From: CAVQCA01 sp963710815
GTDB lineage: Bacteria; Pseudomonadota; Gammaproteobacteria; UBA9214
Reading direction: 5' to 3'
NCBI GenBank assembly: GCA_963710815.1
Contig: CAVQCA010000039.1
Span: 53,153-117,152, forward strand
DNA length: 64,000 nucleotides
Part shown: piece after piece, positions 45,754 through 54,792 of the stretch
Layout: every line of letters begins with the position of its first letter
How positions within the stretch are numbered: position 1 is the stretch's first letter
Notes under the pieces: generated by a model
What the model was told of the DNA's origin: nothing
The model's input: only the letters and a program-made list of their open reading frames with translations
Databases searched by the model: none
Translations under genes and position numbers: made by a program

Positions 45754-48690
45754 CTTGCCGAAGTAGGAATCTATCGGTATGGGTTCGTTCTTCGCCCTTT
45801 CGGGAAACTGTATCTCGACGGGTTCGCCGTAGATCCCGATTTCTATTGGCAGGGGCCTGGCTATGACGTAGCCCTGCGCATAGTCCACGCCGATTTCGCG
45901 CACTGCCTGCAGTGTTGCCTCATCCTCGACGAACTCGGCGATGGTTTTTATGTCCATGGTATGTCCGATATGGTTGATTGCCTTCACCATTGCCTTGTCT
46001 ATCGTGTCGTTGACCATGTTTTTCACGAAACAGCCATCGAGTTTGAGGTAATCGACGGGCAGATTCTTCAGATAGCTGAATGAACTCAGGCCAACGCCGA
46101 AATCATCCAGGGCAAAGCGGCAGCCCATGTCGCGCAGCTTCGATATCATGCTGGAGGCATTGCACAGGTTGGCAATGACCGCGGTCTCGGTGATCTCAAA
46201 GCACAGGAGACCGGGCGGTATGCCGCTGTCATTTATCTGGTTGACGAGGAAATCCGTAAAGCGCTCATCAGACAATGACTGACCGGACAGGTTGATACAG
46301 CATGTGCTCACTTTCGCCTGCAGAAGTTCCCTGTCCAGAGTGAGCATCCTGAAGGTATTCTCGATGACCCAGCGATCGATTGCCGGCATGAGTGAATAAC
46401 GTTCGGCCGAGGGTAGGAACGCACCCGGTCCAACGAGCTCGTTGTTCTCATCCAGCATGCGTATCAGCACTTCGCCGTGTATGGTGTTGTTCTCGCCCTT
46501 TGCCCTGTTGAGCTTTGCTATCGGCTGGAAATAAAGACGGAAGCGTTGTTGTTCGAGTACGTCCTGGATGCGTTGTACCCACTGCATCTGGCCATGGCGC
46601 TCGACCACTGCCTCATCGTCGGGTTGGTAGAGATGGATGCGGTTGCGCCCCTGGTCCTTCGCCAGATAACAGGCCGAATCCGCCGCGCTCAGGATATCGG
46701 TCAAGGTGCCGCTTTCCGCTGTAATCGCCACCAGCCCCAGGCTTGCTCCAACCCTGAAGGCCCTGTTGTCCCAGACGAAGCGGAAATTGTCCACGATCTT
46801 GCGCATATTCTCGGCAGGCTCGTAGGCATTCTCTATGGAGCAGCCCTCGAGCAGCACGCCGAACTCGTCACCACCGAGACGCGCCAGTGTATCGGCCTCG
46901 CGAAGCTCCAGGCGCAGCTTGATGGTGAGCTGCTTGAGTAACTCGTCACCTGCGATATGGCCACAGGTGTCATTTACCACCTTGAAATTGTCGAGATCGA
47001 TGTAGCACAGTGCGTGCCTGATATCCGAGTTGCGCGCATGATCAAGCGCGTGCTTGACGCGGTACTCGAATTCGCGCCTGTTTATCAGGCCGGTAAGAGA
47101 ATCGTGCGTCGCCTGGTATGACATCTTCTTGGCGAGACCGCGCAACTCGGTGACGTCGTGGAACACGAGGACAACCCCGGTGATATCCGAACTGGAGTCC
47201 CTGATTGGCGAGGCATTGACCTCGACCGAAAGGCGTTGATTCCGATAACGGTGAATCAGCAGCAGATGACCCGAGAGCATGGTGCTTTTGCCCCTCTCGA
47301 GACAGAGTCCGACGGGATCGGGTGGTGTATCCAGGGTTTTTTCATCAACGATCTTGAGCACCTTGGATATGGGCTTGCCGCGGGCGTCTTCCAGCTTCCA
47401 TCCGGTTGACTGCTCGGCCACCTGGTTCATGTAATCGATGTCGCCCTTCATGTCGGTTGTGACGACGCCGTCACCAATGGAACCGAGGGTGACCTGGGCG
47501 CGCTCCTTTTCCTGGTAAAGCGCTTCCTTGGCCTGCTTGAGTGCGGTGATGTCGCGGATGGTGCCTTCTATGCCGGTGATTGCACCATCGGCTCCGTACT
47601 TGTAATGGGAATTCTCGGATATCCAGATATGTGATCCGTCCTTGTGCTTCAGTCTCGTCTCAAAATGCTGCAACCGGCCGTAGTTAATGTTCAGGGCATG
47701 CCTGAAATCCTCGTGATCATTGTCGTCGACATAAAAGTGCCTGATGTTTTTTTCTCTGATCTCCTCGGGGGTGTAGCCGAGCAACTGCCTGATGGAGGGT
47801 GTAGCCCAAAGCATATTCCCATCGATGTCCGTCTGGTATATGGTGTCCTGCATGCTGTCGAATATGGAACTCAGGCGCTGCTCCGAGGCGCGTATGCGCT
47901 CCTCCGCGAGCTGGCGTTTCTTGATGTGTTCCTGCAGTTCCTGATTGGTTTTCTCCGAGCCGCTTTTTGCCTGTTCCGCCGTTTCCCTGGCGATGACCAG
48001 CTTGCGGATGAGCTCGGTATTATGCGACCCGAGACTGAACGACTTTGCCAGAATGCTGCGCATGGTCCGTGATGAGGTCAGCATCAGGGTGGTAAAAACG
48101 ATCGACAGGATGCCTAGTGAGAGCTGAATATTCTTGCCCTGATAGAAAAACCACGCGGTAAGCGGTAACAGCGCCGGAATCACGAAGGCGGCGAGCGTCT
48201 TCGGTGAAGACTGCATCGACACATAGGCGGTCAATGAAATAGCGGCCAGTACAAACAGCACAAACAGCTGATGTATCAGGGTGCCGAAGAAAGCGGCGAA
48301 TATCCCGAGGAATCCCCAGCACATGCCGGAGATCATCGCGCCGACAATATACTGCCTGCCCCACAGGTCCATGTCGTCCATGGAACCATCCGCGCTCTTG
48401 CCGGAGATGAACAGGGATCGGCCGCCGACCGCCAGAATGACCGCGACCGTCCAGCCCAGCAGCATGCCGGGTGGCGCAAGATCCCAGAAGATGGTGGAGA
48501 CTACCGCGGCCATCAGCATGCTGATGATCAGTTCTGTCTGGACCTGTTGATACAGCAGCTGGACCTGGTCCGCACGGAACTGCCAGCGGTTTATGCTACG
48601 GCGTTCGGTAAATCCCGAGGGTGCGCCGGTCGACTCCTGCAGGTAGGCCATTTCCGTTGCAGCCGTGCCGTTATCAGCTTCGTGATGCAT
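45748..48690 (-). CDS. Membrane diguanylate cyclase/phosphodiesterase with PAS domains (GGDEF-EAL)
   Basis: A 980-residue c-di-GMP enzyme. Five or so N-terminal transmembrane helices (about 50-210) act as a sensor, then a coiled coil, a PAS domain with PAC (about 270-390), a second PAS (about 400-520), GGDEF (about 530-690) and EAL (about 705-955). The cyclase site is intact (TLARLGGDEFGVLLEG). The EAL motif reads EVL (HGEVLIRML), but other phosphodiesterase residues are present (NLSGQSLSD, FEITETAVI, LDDFGVGLSSFSYLKNLPVD, IAEFVED), so activity is plausible. The TAG stop lies within the end of the adjoining IS, so the C-terminus may have been trimmed or preserved by chance. Expected to tune biofilm or motility. 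Confidence 0.9.
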   Translation of the reverse strand: MHHEADNGTAATEMAYLQESTGAPSGFTERRSINRWQFRADQVQLLYQQVQTELIISMLMAAVVSTIFWDLAPPGMLLGWTVAVILAVGGRSLFISGKSADGSMDDMDLWGRQYIVGAMISGMCWGFLGIFAAFFGTLIHQLFVLFVLAAISLTAYVSMQSSPKTLAAFVIPALLPLTAWFFYQGKNIQLSLGILSIVFTTLMLTSSRTMRSILAKSFSLGSHNTELIRKLVIARETAEQAKSGSEKTNQELQEHIKKRQLAEERIRASEQRLSSIFDSMQDTIYQTDIDGNMLWATPSIRQLLGYTPEEIREKNIRHFYVDDNDHEDFRHALNINYGRLQHFETRLKHKDGSHIWISENSHYKYGADGAITGIEGTIRDITALKQAKEALYQEKERAQVTLGSIGDGVVTTDMKGDIDYMNQVAEQSTGWKLEDARGKPISKVLKIVDEKTLDTPPDPVGLCLERGKSTMLSGHLLLIHRYRNQRLSVEVNASPIRDSSSDITGVVLVFHDVTELRGLAKKMSYQATHDSLTGLINRREFEYRVKHALDHARNSDIRHALCYIDLDNFKVVNDTCGHIAGDELLKQLTIKLRLELREADTLARLGGDEFGVLLEGCSIENAYEPAENMRKIVDNFRFVWDNRAFRVGASLGLVAITAESGTLTDILSAADSACYLAKDQGRNRIHLYQPDDEAVVERHGQMQWVQRIQDVLEQQRFRLYFQPIAKLNRAKGENNTIHGEVLIRMLDENNELVGPGAFLPSAERYSLMPAIDRWVIENTFRMLTLDRELLQAKVSTCCINLSGQSLSDERFTDFLVNQINDSGIPPGLLCFEITETAVIANLCNASSMISKLRDMGCRFALDDFGVGLSSFSYLKNLPVDYLKLDGCFVKNMVNDTIDKAMVKAINHIGHTMDIKTIAEFVEDEATLQAVREIGVDYAQGYVIARPLPIEIGIYGEPVEIQFPERAKNEPIPIDSYFGKR

Positions 48691-49046
48691 CGTGATTACA
48701 TTTCCGGTGGATGGTTAGATTATAGGCAGAATTAAAATTCTTTTCTGTAAAGTACACGACAATTAGGCAATTAGCTGCTAAATAGCCGTGGACTAAATCG
48801 AAAAGGGCTTCTATTCTCTTTATCCTTTGGCGGTGACAGCCCGCCACCCGAAACACTGCTGAACGCCTGTTTAGCTCCTTCGGGATTGATGCACTGGACG
48901 CCCTGCAGCTTTTCGGTCTGGAAATCGCGGATCGGGACTAAGATGCAGTCGGTAGCTGCAGGGTGTACGACGTCAGAACCTTTCGCACAGGTGTGCTCGC
49001 GATTTAAGAGAGACTCTGGTCCATCGTGGTTGAATGTCAGGCAGCC
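48691..49046. other. Gap upstream of the GGDEF/EAL gene
   Basis: AT-rich near 48700-48800, where the promoter of the minus-strand gene should lie. No gene or repeat recognised. Confidence 0.4.
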
Positions 49047-49240
49047 GGTTGCTAGTGAAGTTTGCGCCGCAATTCGATTGTCTTCTGTTTGATCCGCGCC
49101 CTGTGTTCCAGGATCGCCTGGCCACGACCGAAGTAGACATCGGCCGGGGTGAGGTTGTCCAGACTCTCGTGGTAGCGTTCGTGGTTTTAGTAGTCGCCGA
49201 ACCGCGCCAGATTCTCCGGCATGGACCTGTCCAAGATGGC
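49047..49240 (-). pseudogene. C-terminal fossil of an IS3-family transposase
   Basis: The minus strand reads LARFGDY, stop, NHERYHESLDNLTPADVYFG, RGQAILEHRARIKQKTIELR and stop. This is the conserved IS3-type (OrfB) C-terminus, with one internal stop (TAA for TAC). Only the last ~60 residues remain. The break point is directly at the start of the small ORF on the other strand. Confidence 0.75.
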
Positions 49241-49349
49241 TACAGTCGAAGTAGAGGCCCTGCTGACCCTGCTGGCCGATATGGAGCGGGAGGAATTGGT
49301 GTTACTGATGCGGGAGTGGCAGGAGGCGGAACGGCGGGGGCGGCTTTGA
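49221..49349 (+). CDS. Tiny conserved protein of the island (copy 1)
   Basis: A 42-residue frame: MDLSKMATVEVEALLTLLAD then MEREELVLLMREWQEAERRG and RL. A homologous 38-residue frame lies at 59956 and a C-terminal piece at 49536. Changes between copies keep the pattern EALL..LA..ER.ELVL.MRE..EAE..G, which suggests selection as protein. Highly helical and charged, function unknown. It is followed 32 bp later by palindrome P1. Confidence 0.5.
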   Translation: MDLSKMATVEVEALLTLLADMEREELVLLMREWQEAERRGRL

Positions 49350-49381
49350 TTCCTGCATAGGGTTACCTCCTCATTGAGGAT

Positions 49382-49451
49382 GACCCGTTGACTCGGCAGA
49401 TACTCACAGGGGAAAACCGATGAGTGCATGCAAAGCCGAAATCAACGGGCC
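49382..49451 (+). repeat. P-palindrome 1 (P1)
   Basis: A 70-bp imperfect palindrome: GACCCGTTGACTCGGC ... GCCGAAATCAACGGGCC. Its downstream flank (ATTGATACCTGCTTGC ... GGTCACACTTCTAACCGCCTG) is homologous to that of P8 at 61.28 kb. Confidence 0.8.
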
Positions 49452-49535
49452 ATATAGCATTGATACCTGCTTGCTATGCGCCGAGTTGGGGCGAAGGTCA
49501 CACTTCTAACCGCCTGTCGTAGCCTGGGCGGGTTA

Positions 49536-49593
49536 AATGGTGTTGCTGATGCGGGAGCGGCGGGAGTCGGAACGGGAGGGGCAGCTGCAGTGA
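49536..49593 (+). pseudogene. Truncated copy of the tiny island protein
   Basis: The frame MVLLMRERRESEREGQLQ followed by TGA corresponds to the C-terminal half of the 49221 and 59956 proteins. Its stop lies 5 nt before palindrome P2. Confidence 0.45.
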
Positions 49594-49598
49594 AAAAA

Positions 49599-49667
49599 GA
49601 CCCGATGACTCAGCACCTCCCTAGAGTAGGCGGGTGGAGCGGGATGGTGCGTCATAGTCAACGGGTC
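49599..49667 (+). repeat. P-palindrome 2 (P2)
   Basis: GACCCGATGACTCAGCACCT ... GTCATAGTCAACGGGTC, 69 bp. The centre and the 63-bp downstream flank (ending TATAGGGAAATCCTTAATTG) match P7 at 61.02 kb. A hairpin, CGCCTGAGCC..CGCAGGCG-like, lies at about 49738-49762. Confidence 0.8.
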
Positions 49668-49827
49668 AAGAGGTACGAACAACCCTAGGACAGGCTACTA
49701 GCCACCGTCTATAGGGAAATCCTTAATTGTCGGTCTGGCTGCCTGAGCCATCGCAGGCGCGGTGATCCGGGCGTGGCTGTAGGACGCTGGCAGCGGGGAG
49801 TGTAGGAAAGCGGCTGCGCTGAAAAAT

Positions 49828-49884
49828 GGCCCGAAGACTCGGCGCGTCCAGCTGGTAGAAAGATCGCGCCGTAATCAACGGGCC
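49828..49884 (+). repeat. P-palindrome 3 (P3)
   Basis: GGCCCGAAGACTCGGCGCGT ... CGCGCCGTAATCAACGGGCC, 57 bp, the shortest copy. The downstream ~120 bp (CGCCAGTGTGGTCAGTGTGT ...) is homologous to that after P6. Confidence 0.8.
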
Positions 49885-50144
49885 AAAGCGAAACAAACAT
49901 ATGTCAACTGGCTTACAGAACAGATTCGCCAGTGTGGTCAGTGTGTCTGAACCACCGTTACCTGCGTTAATCCGCATGTGCCATTTACTTATCAGAACGC
50001 ATTCAATCTTAGTCATCAGCGACGCCGTGAGATGTGCAGCGCTGCCTGGCGGATATTGATAACAGGTTGCCATTTCAGGCTTACGACATAAACTTATCAA
50101 CGCGTTAGCCTTTTGCTTATTACTCGTGGGGGAGGGGGGCAACC

Positions 50145-50330
50145 ATGCTGTTACAATTAACAGCCGGTCTGCTGGTCGTCGCTGCACTCGGCTTTTTGCT
50201 TTATTTCCTATTCACCATTAACCAGTACCGCGACCGCCGGCAGGGCGGGGACCGACGCAAATGCATGTCGGGCACTTGGGTCGGACACGACCGCCGGCGT
50301 CAGCCGGACCGCCGCTTGTCGGGTATCTAA
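50145..50330 (+). CDS. Small membrane protein between P3 and P4
   Basis: A 61-residue frame: MLLQLTAGLLVVAALGFLLY FLFTI is one transmembrane helix, followed by a strongly basic tail (NQYRDRRQGGDRRKCMSGTW ... RRRQPDRRLSGI). A purine-rich GGGGGAGGGGGG ends 5 nt upstream of the ATG. The basic tail recalls small c-di-GMP or nucleic-acid-associated tails, but I do not recognise the protein. Confidence 0.5.
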   Translation: MLLQLTAGLLVVAALGFLLYFLFTINQYRDRRQGGDRRKCMSGTWVGHDRRRQPDRRLSGI

Positions 50331-50370
50331 ATTATGAGGTGCGACGACCTGGCGGCTTGGTCTGCAGTTG

Positions 50371-50436
50371 GGCCCGATGACGTGGCCTGTCCGTGACTGT
50401 AAATTTTTAAAGACGTCTTGTCGGAGTCATCGGGCC
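50371..50436 (+). repeat. P-palindrome 4 (P4)
   Basis: GGCCCGATGACGTGGCC ... GTCGGAGTCATCGGGCC, 66 bp. The right end has ATC where most copies have AAC, a variant shared only with P5. The downstream flank (GAGATAAGG..ATTGTGGGA) also matches P5. A hairpin CCGCCTGAGCGACCGCAGGC follows at about 50512-50535. Confidence 0.8.
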
Positions 50437-50604
50437 AGAACTGCAGTTGCTTATGTATATCTAAAATTCGAGATAAGGGGAATTGTGGGAACTACTTAAT
50501 TGACCACCTGACCGCCTGAGCGACCGCAGGCGCGGCGATCCGGGGCGGGGCTGGGAACCATGCGTCAAAGCGACAAAGAAAGTGACAATTCAGGATGCTG
50601 GAGT

Positions 50605-50746
50605 GAATGGCACTAAGTTAAGACCCAACCCCAATAAATAGCCACGGAATCACACGGAAAAACACGGAATATAGGCTCTTCTTTCCGTGTCTTCCGTGTG
50701 ATTCCGTGGCCATAGGGGTGTGATTAGGCTTAACTTAGTGCCATTC
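50605..50746. mobile_element. Family B MITE, copy 3 (142 bp, 11-bp target duplication)
   Basis: Ends GAATGGCACTAAGTTAAG and CTTAACTTAGTGCCATTC, perfectly complementary. Flanked by GATGCTGGAGT at 50594-50604 and 50747-50757. Same length and nearly the same sequence as the 34997 copy. It lies 54 bp from the internal att-like site. Confidence 0.9.
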
Positions 50747-50799
50747 GATGCTGGAGTGATTTGGTAGAACGGGGAAGTGTTCCAAGTGACTGTTTTATT

Positions 50800-51065
50800 T
50801 GGCTCCCCGGGACGGGCTCGAACCGTCGACCTAGTGATTAACAGTCGCGAATACAGTCAGTTATGAAGCAAATAGGATGAAGAGTCTTAAGAGTTTTTCT
50901 GTCCTCTTTTCTGCTTGGTCGCTTGGACTGAGCCAGGACTGAACTTCCCCCGATCAATGATCACCAGAAGTGGCGCATTTTATTCAGTATTTTTAAATGT
51001 GCTCAACGAGTTGTGTCCTGTGGTGACTGAGATTTGTCCGAGCTGCGACCGGAGTGACGCGATGG
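50800..51065 (-). repeat. Internal att-like site: tRNA-Asn 3'-end copy plus island-end repeat (copy 2)
   Basis: 50800-50846 repeats the last ~47 bp of tRNA-Asn (reading into the anticodon: GATTAACAGTC). It then continues with ~220 bp homologous to 43280-43505. It separates two P-palindrome arrays and is interpreted as the junction between two tandem islands. It cannot be a functional tRNA because the 5' half is missing. Confidence 0.78.
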
Positions 51066-51414
51066 GGCGTCACTCGCGGTGGTTCGACTGAACCTGCTGT
51101 GGCCGGTCATGTCTGCCATACACCCCAAACCGCAAGTACAAGATTTCAGCTCATTCCCGTTATCCTGCACGAACCACTGCATGTCCGTTTAGGCACCATA
51201 AACAAGACATTTCCAGCTCTGCCAGGTATGTCGTGTTTGTACTGTTTCCGGTCATATAGTGTTTTCGCAGATAGGTTTGTAAATCCCATTGGGCTATGTA
51301 ATATGACAATAACTTATTGATGCTAATGGATGTGAATTTTAAATATGACCTAAAAGTTATCAGATAACACTGACTTTTAGCCCCCCCTGATAGTGGATGC
51401 AGAAGGCTGCAGAT
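51066..51414. other. Gap with an inverted family E repeat
   Basis: 51226-51253 is the reverse complement of the CAGTACAAACACGACAT core found at 33.8, 55.7 and 58.1 kb. AT-rich sequence 51260-51370 probably includes a promoter for the following pair of genes, but no gene is present. Confidence 0.45.
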
Positions 51415-51627
51415 ATGGATACATATGAGAAAGTTGCCTACTCGTGTCTTGGAGCGGTGGCGGTTTTGTACCTAGCAACAATTGTGGCAGGAATGATCGC
51501 CGCGTTTCCGTTCGGTCTAGTCGGTTTAGTCCTCTTGCTCGGGGTAGGAGTCCTATTCGTCAAAGTGCTCAAGGAACGGTTGCGAAATAAGGAGGATGAC
51601 TACTATTCGAAGAATATTGATAGGTAA
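51415..51627 (+). CDS. Small two-helix membrane protein
   Basis: About 70 residues from ATG 51415: MDTYEKVAYSCLGAVAVLYL ATIVAGMIAA and FPFGLVGLVLLLGVGVLFVK form two transmembrane helices, with a charged tail (ERLRNKEDDYYSKNIDR). It lies 5 bp before the YbjQ-like gene, and small membrane proteins of this kind commonly precede ybjQ. Function unknown. Confidence 0.7.
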   Translation: MDTYEKVAYSCLGAVAVLYLATIVAGMIAAFPFGLVGLVLLLGVGVLFVKVLKERLRNKEDDYYSKNIDR

Positions 51628-51632
51628 CCCAA

Positions 51633-51962
51633 ATGAAATTGACCACCCAGGATGAGTTTGCTGATTTCTCGATTACCGAAACACTCGGCCTTGTACGTGG
51701 CAATACGATTCGTGCTCGGCATGTTGGAAAAGATATCATTGCGGGTTTGCGAAATCTGATCGGTGGAGAGATTACTGAGTACACGAAAATGTTGGCCGAA
51801 GCTCGCGAGCAGTCTATTGATCGAATGCTAGATGAAGCCAAGAATCTCGGTGCCGATGGTGTTGTATGCGTACGCTTCGCGACTTCTCCAGTGATGCAAG
51901 GCGCTGCCGAATTGTTAGTGTATGGAACTGCGGTCAAGCTGCGAGCAAATTCTGCTTCCTAA
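51633..51962 (+). CDS. YbjQ/UPF0145-family protein (putative heavy-metal-binding domain)
   Basis: A 109-residue protein: ITETLGLVRGNTIRARHVGK, GLRNLIGGEITEYTKMLAEA, REQSIDRMLDEAKNLGADGV and VVCVRFATSPVMQGAAELLV are the full YbjQ signature. The family forms pentamers and is annotated as heavy-metal-binding, but its cellular role is unknown. Forms an operon with the membrane protein upstream. Confidence 0.9.
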   Translation: MKLTTQDEFADFSITETLGLVRGNTIRARHVGKDIIAGLRNLIGGEITEYTKMLAEAREQSIDRMLDEAKNLGADGVVCVRFATSPVMQGAAELLVYGTAVKLRANSAS

Positions 51963-52344
51963 CAAATCGAAGCAGGCGGCGTTAAGTATGACCGGAGTTG
52001 CGGCAACCAGGACAACAGCACCGCGCCAGGACACGGCGGGAACGCAGCCCTTTCCGGTCATTTAATTAATCGAAATATAAGAAAACAGCTGCACTGCTTC
52101 GTACTGCGCCCGCGTCCTGAGCTTCTGGCTTTTATTCGTTGGAAACAGCTGGACGGACGCCGAATTTGGAACTCAGGACTAGGGCTAAGTACTTGGCCTG
52201 ATGCGACAAATAACTACATGCGCCGTGCGAGGGGGATGGTTGTGATGCGGTCAAATGTTACTATTCCGCACTAAATGACGAGTTCATCACACAGTGAATA
52301 AGCTGTATGTGCTCTGCTTGATACGATCGACGATATATTCCAGG
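51963..52344. other. Gene-free gap before the CAP lipoprotein
   Basis: CATTTAATTAATCGAAATATAAG at about 52058 resembles TTAGCTAATCGAAATATAAG at 53239, a further small repeated motif. No gene. Confidence 0.4.
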
Positions 52345-53049
52345 ATGAAATATCTCTCTTCACAAGTCTGCTGCTTTTCCAAGGCTTCTGCCTTCGCGCG
52401 GAATCTGTTAGGTATCGTCTGTCTCTGCTTCATATCAACGTTCCTTGTCGCCTGTGGCGGCGGTTCATCGGGTTCGAGCACCGTCTCAGACAGCCAGGTT
52501 ACTGCCCCGGTAGACACCAACCCCACACAGCCCCCACCAGACTCCACCCCGCCGGCTCCCCAACCTCCAGATACTGGATCCTATAACCTCGGCAGCACAC
52601 CGCAGGCGGTCATCAACCAATGTATGTCAGTTAGCGATAAGGAGATGCTGACACAGGTGAATAACGCCCGGTCGAAGGCACGCAATTGCGGTACCGTGAA
52701 TTACAAAGCCACTGCAGCTTTGAGCTGGAATTGCACACTGGAAGCTGTCGCCGATGAACACAGTCGCGACATGGGGGACGTCAACTTTTTCAGCCATACC
52801 GGTTCCGACGGTTTATCTGTAGGAGACCGCTTGACAAACGCGGGTTATGACTGGTCTGCGGTAGGGGAGAATATTGCTGCCGGTCAACCGACTATTGACG
52901 CAGTAATGGCGGCATGGCTCGGCAGCCCAGGGCATTGCGCAAATATCATGTCACCCACGTACACAGAAATCGGTGCGGCCAGTTACAACGTTAGTGGATC
53001 GGACTACTCAATTTACTGGACTCAGGATTTTGCCAAGCCACGGATGTGA
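52345..53049 (+). CDS. CAP/SCP-domain lipoprotein
   Basis: About 234 residues from ATG 52345. A long signal sequence ends in a lipobox (STFLVACGGG), followed by a Ser/Thr/Pro-rich linker and a CAP domain: LTQVNNARSKARNCGTVNYK, WNCTLEAVADEHSRDMGDVN, FFSHTGSDGLSVGDRLTNAG, GENIAAGQPTIDAVMAAWLG and SPGHCANIMSPTYTEIGAAS (conserved His, Glu). Bacterial CAP proteins are secreted and of uncertain function. In-frame ATG 52294 would add a non-signal-like extension, so the later start is preferred. Confidence 0.85.
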   Translation: MKYLSSQVCCFSKASAFARNLLGIVCLCFISTFLVACGGGSSGSSTVSDSQVTAPVDTNPTQPPPDSTPPAPQPPDTGSYNLGSTPQAVINQCMSVSDKEMLTQVNNARSKARNCGTVNYKATAALSWNCTLEAVADEHSRDMGDVNFFSHTGSDGLSVGDRLTNAGYDWSAVGENIAAGQPTIDAVMAAWLGSPGHCANIMSPTYTEIGAASYNVSGSDYSIYWTQDFAKPRM

Positions 53050-53523
53050 AGGTTTCTGTGTCAATCAAAATTGCCACTTTAAGACCTCGTATCCATACTC
53101 ATTTCAGCAGTGGACTCTAGCTTCGCAAAAGCATCCCTGACCTACCTGCCGTGGACTGGGCGCCGAGGGATGCGGACTTGGGCTCTGGCACACATGCGGT
53201 GTTCATGGGAACGTCAGGCTCGCCCCCGTTCCCGGACGTTTAGCTAATCGAAATATAAGCAACCAGTGAATGTCGGCATCCGGCCACTAAACGGACCCCA
53301 GCCGCGCCGCAGGGCATGCCTGAAAGGTACTGAAAACGGACATCGCCGTGGCGGAATCTGGAGGGTATCAGCGCACGTGTTTGCGACGTCAACGAGGAAC
53401 TCCTGACGCTGGCGGTGCTGAAGGCAAAGGGCCCGGAGCGCTATTACACCTACACGGCGTTATGCACAGCAAGGAGCCGGTGGGCAAACAGTACAGAATC
53501 GATCGGCCGAACTGCCCGAAAGG
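53050..53523 (+). pseudogene. Gap with remnant of a small DUF-type protein
   Basis: At about 53350-53535 pieces in different frames read ELLTLAVLKAKGPERYYTYT and VGKQYRIDR...LPER.EQLIG. Joined, they resemble small proteins of recombinase/transposon contexts (RYYTY...GKQYRIDR pattern). Frame breaks indicate decay. The rest is repeat-like (53225-53300). Confidence 0.35.
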
Positions 53524-54381
53524 TCAGAACAGCTGATCGGCACGCGCTTCCCACGCCCGTCTCAGAGCCGGGTCATTCGCGAGACGAAGCAGACTGTAAC
53601 AGCTGTAGGGATATTTGAAGACGTGCCCAATGTCCACGTCGTTGTCGCCCCGGGCTTCCCAGTAGGCGGCGTCAAGCGGCCGTAAATCGCTTGGCGTATG
53701 GTCGGGAATAGCTTTCGAGTCCGGCGCCGGCCCACGCCGCGTCACGGTGACGTACTTACGGAAGGCTTCGCGACAGCTTTCGGCCCATGCCACGTCGCCT
53801 ATGGCCGCCAGTTCAACAAGGGCCTGACCGAAGGTCAGCATGTGACCTGCGTAACCCTGTCCATAGCCGGCAAACCGGTCGATGGCCTCGCACGCCTCGC
53901 GCAAGATGAATCGTGACGCAGCGACTGCATCATCAAATGGCGGAGGTTCCAGGTCTGGATCCGACGCGACGTCCTGCCAGGGCATGAACTGCGGGATCAA
54001 CCGGCACACGCCGTCAATACGCTCCGGCGTGGCCGCCTCGGGCATCAGGCGGAATCCCTTGATCGCCAGCATCGCGAAAATTGCGTTGTGTCCAACTTCC
54101 CGCAGCGTGTCGGCTCCTCGCGTAAGGACAGCACCAATTTCATTAACCCGTTCCGGCGCTGGCGCTTCTTCAGGAAAATCGGCGCAGAGGGGCGTCTTCG
54201 ACCAATTCAAGTCAACGAGCGACTCGATTCGCTTCCGCGATCTTTCATCGAGTGCGTTCTCCTTGCAGAGGAGGTGAGCAGCCACCATAGCAGCGCCACG
54301 ATGCCCTTCCACGAAGTGGTCGCTTTTATGTGCCCTCGCAAGTGCGTTCAGTCCCAGCACTACCAAACGTCCAACTGACAT
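53524..54381 (-). CDS. Conserved hypothetical cytoplasmic protein
   Basis: A 285-residue protein from ATG 54381 (GGAG 9 nt upstream on the minus strand). It opens MSVGRLVVLGLNALARAHKS, followed by a histidine-rich stretch DHFVEGHRGAAMVAAHLLCK, then AVLTRGADTLREVGHNAIFA, GYGQGYAGHMLTFGQALVEL and ends HVFKYPYSCYSLLRLANDPA. Alpha-helical and soluble, with no signal. The repeated His/Gly segments could shape a helical-barrel active site. I do not recognise the family. Confidence 0.7.
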   Translation of the reverse strand: MSVGRLVVLGLNALARAHKSDHFVEGHRGAAMVAAHLLCKENALDERSRKRIESLVDLNWSKTPLCADFPEEAPAPERVNEIGAVLTRGADTLREVGHNAIFAMLAIKGFRLMPEAATPERIDGVCRLIPQFMPWQDVASDPDLEPPPFDDAVAASRFILREACEAIDRFAGYGQGYAGHMLTFGQALVELAAIGDVAWAESCREAFRKYVTVTRRGPAPDSKAIPDHTPSDLRPLDAAYWEARGDNDVDIGHVFKYPYSCYSLLRLANDPALRRAWEARADQLF

Positions 54382-54792
54382 TACATCTTTCTCCGTTGAA
54401 CCGCTTCTGACCACGTACCGTGCGAATGAGCCGTAACAGACTACCACTTCTGGCACCTGACGAATACCGGCAGGTATTCCTTAAGAATCCTTTCCCAGGC
54501 GAGCGATCCCCTGCATGTCCGAAAGGCATAGTTGCCCTTCGCTGGTCATCCGTGTAGGTCAGCAGTTGGCCGAAAGTGTTAGTACAGATTGCCTGATGGG
54601 AACGGCAACTTATGTTAAGGGTTGTAAGATGCCTGCCCCTAGCCGCAGGCATGTCAGTCTGCAGGCGAACTCAACGGGCAGGCGTCTGACAACCCTTAAC
54701 AGAACTGGACGATCTTATCATGCCGTCAGTTCTTCTGAGAACGGCTAGATTAGGTCATTTCGCATGGCTATATTGCGAGCACAACAGATCCG
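54382..54792. other. Gene-free gap
   Basis: Contains a long imperfect inverted repeat around GTTAAGGGTTGTAAGATGCC (54611) and GGCGTCTGACAACCCTTAAC (54681), about 90 bp across, with arms of ~12-15 bp. Could be a mini-element. No gene. Confidence 0.4.
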
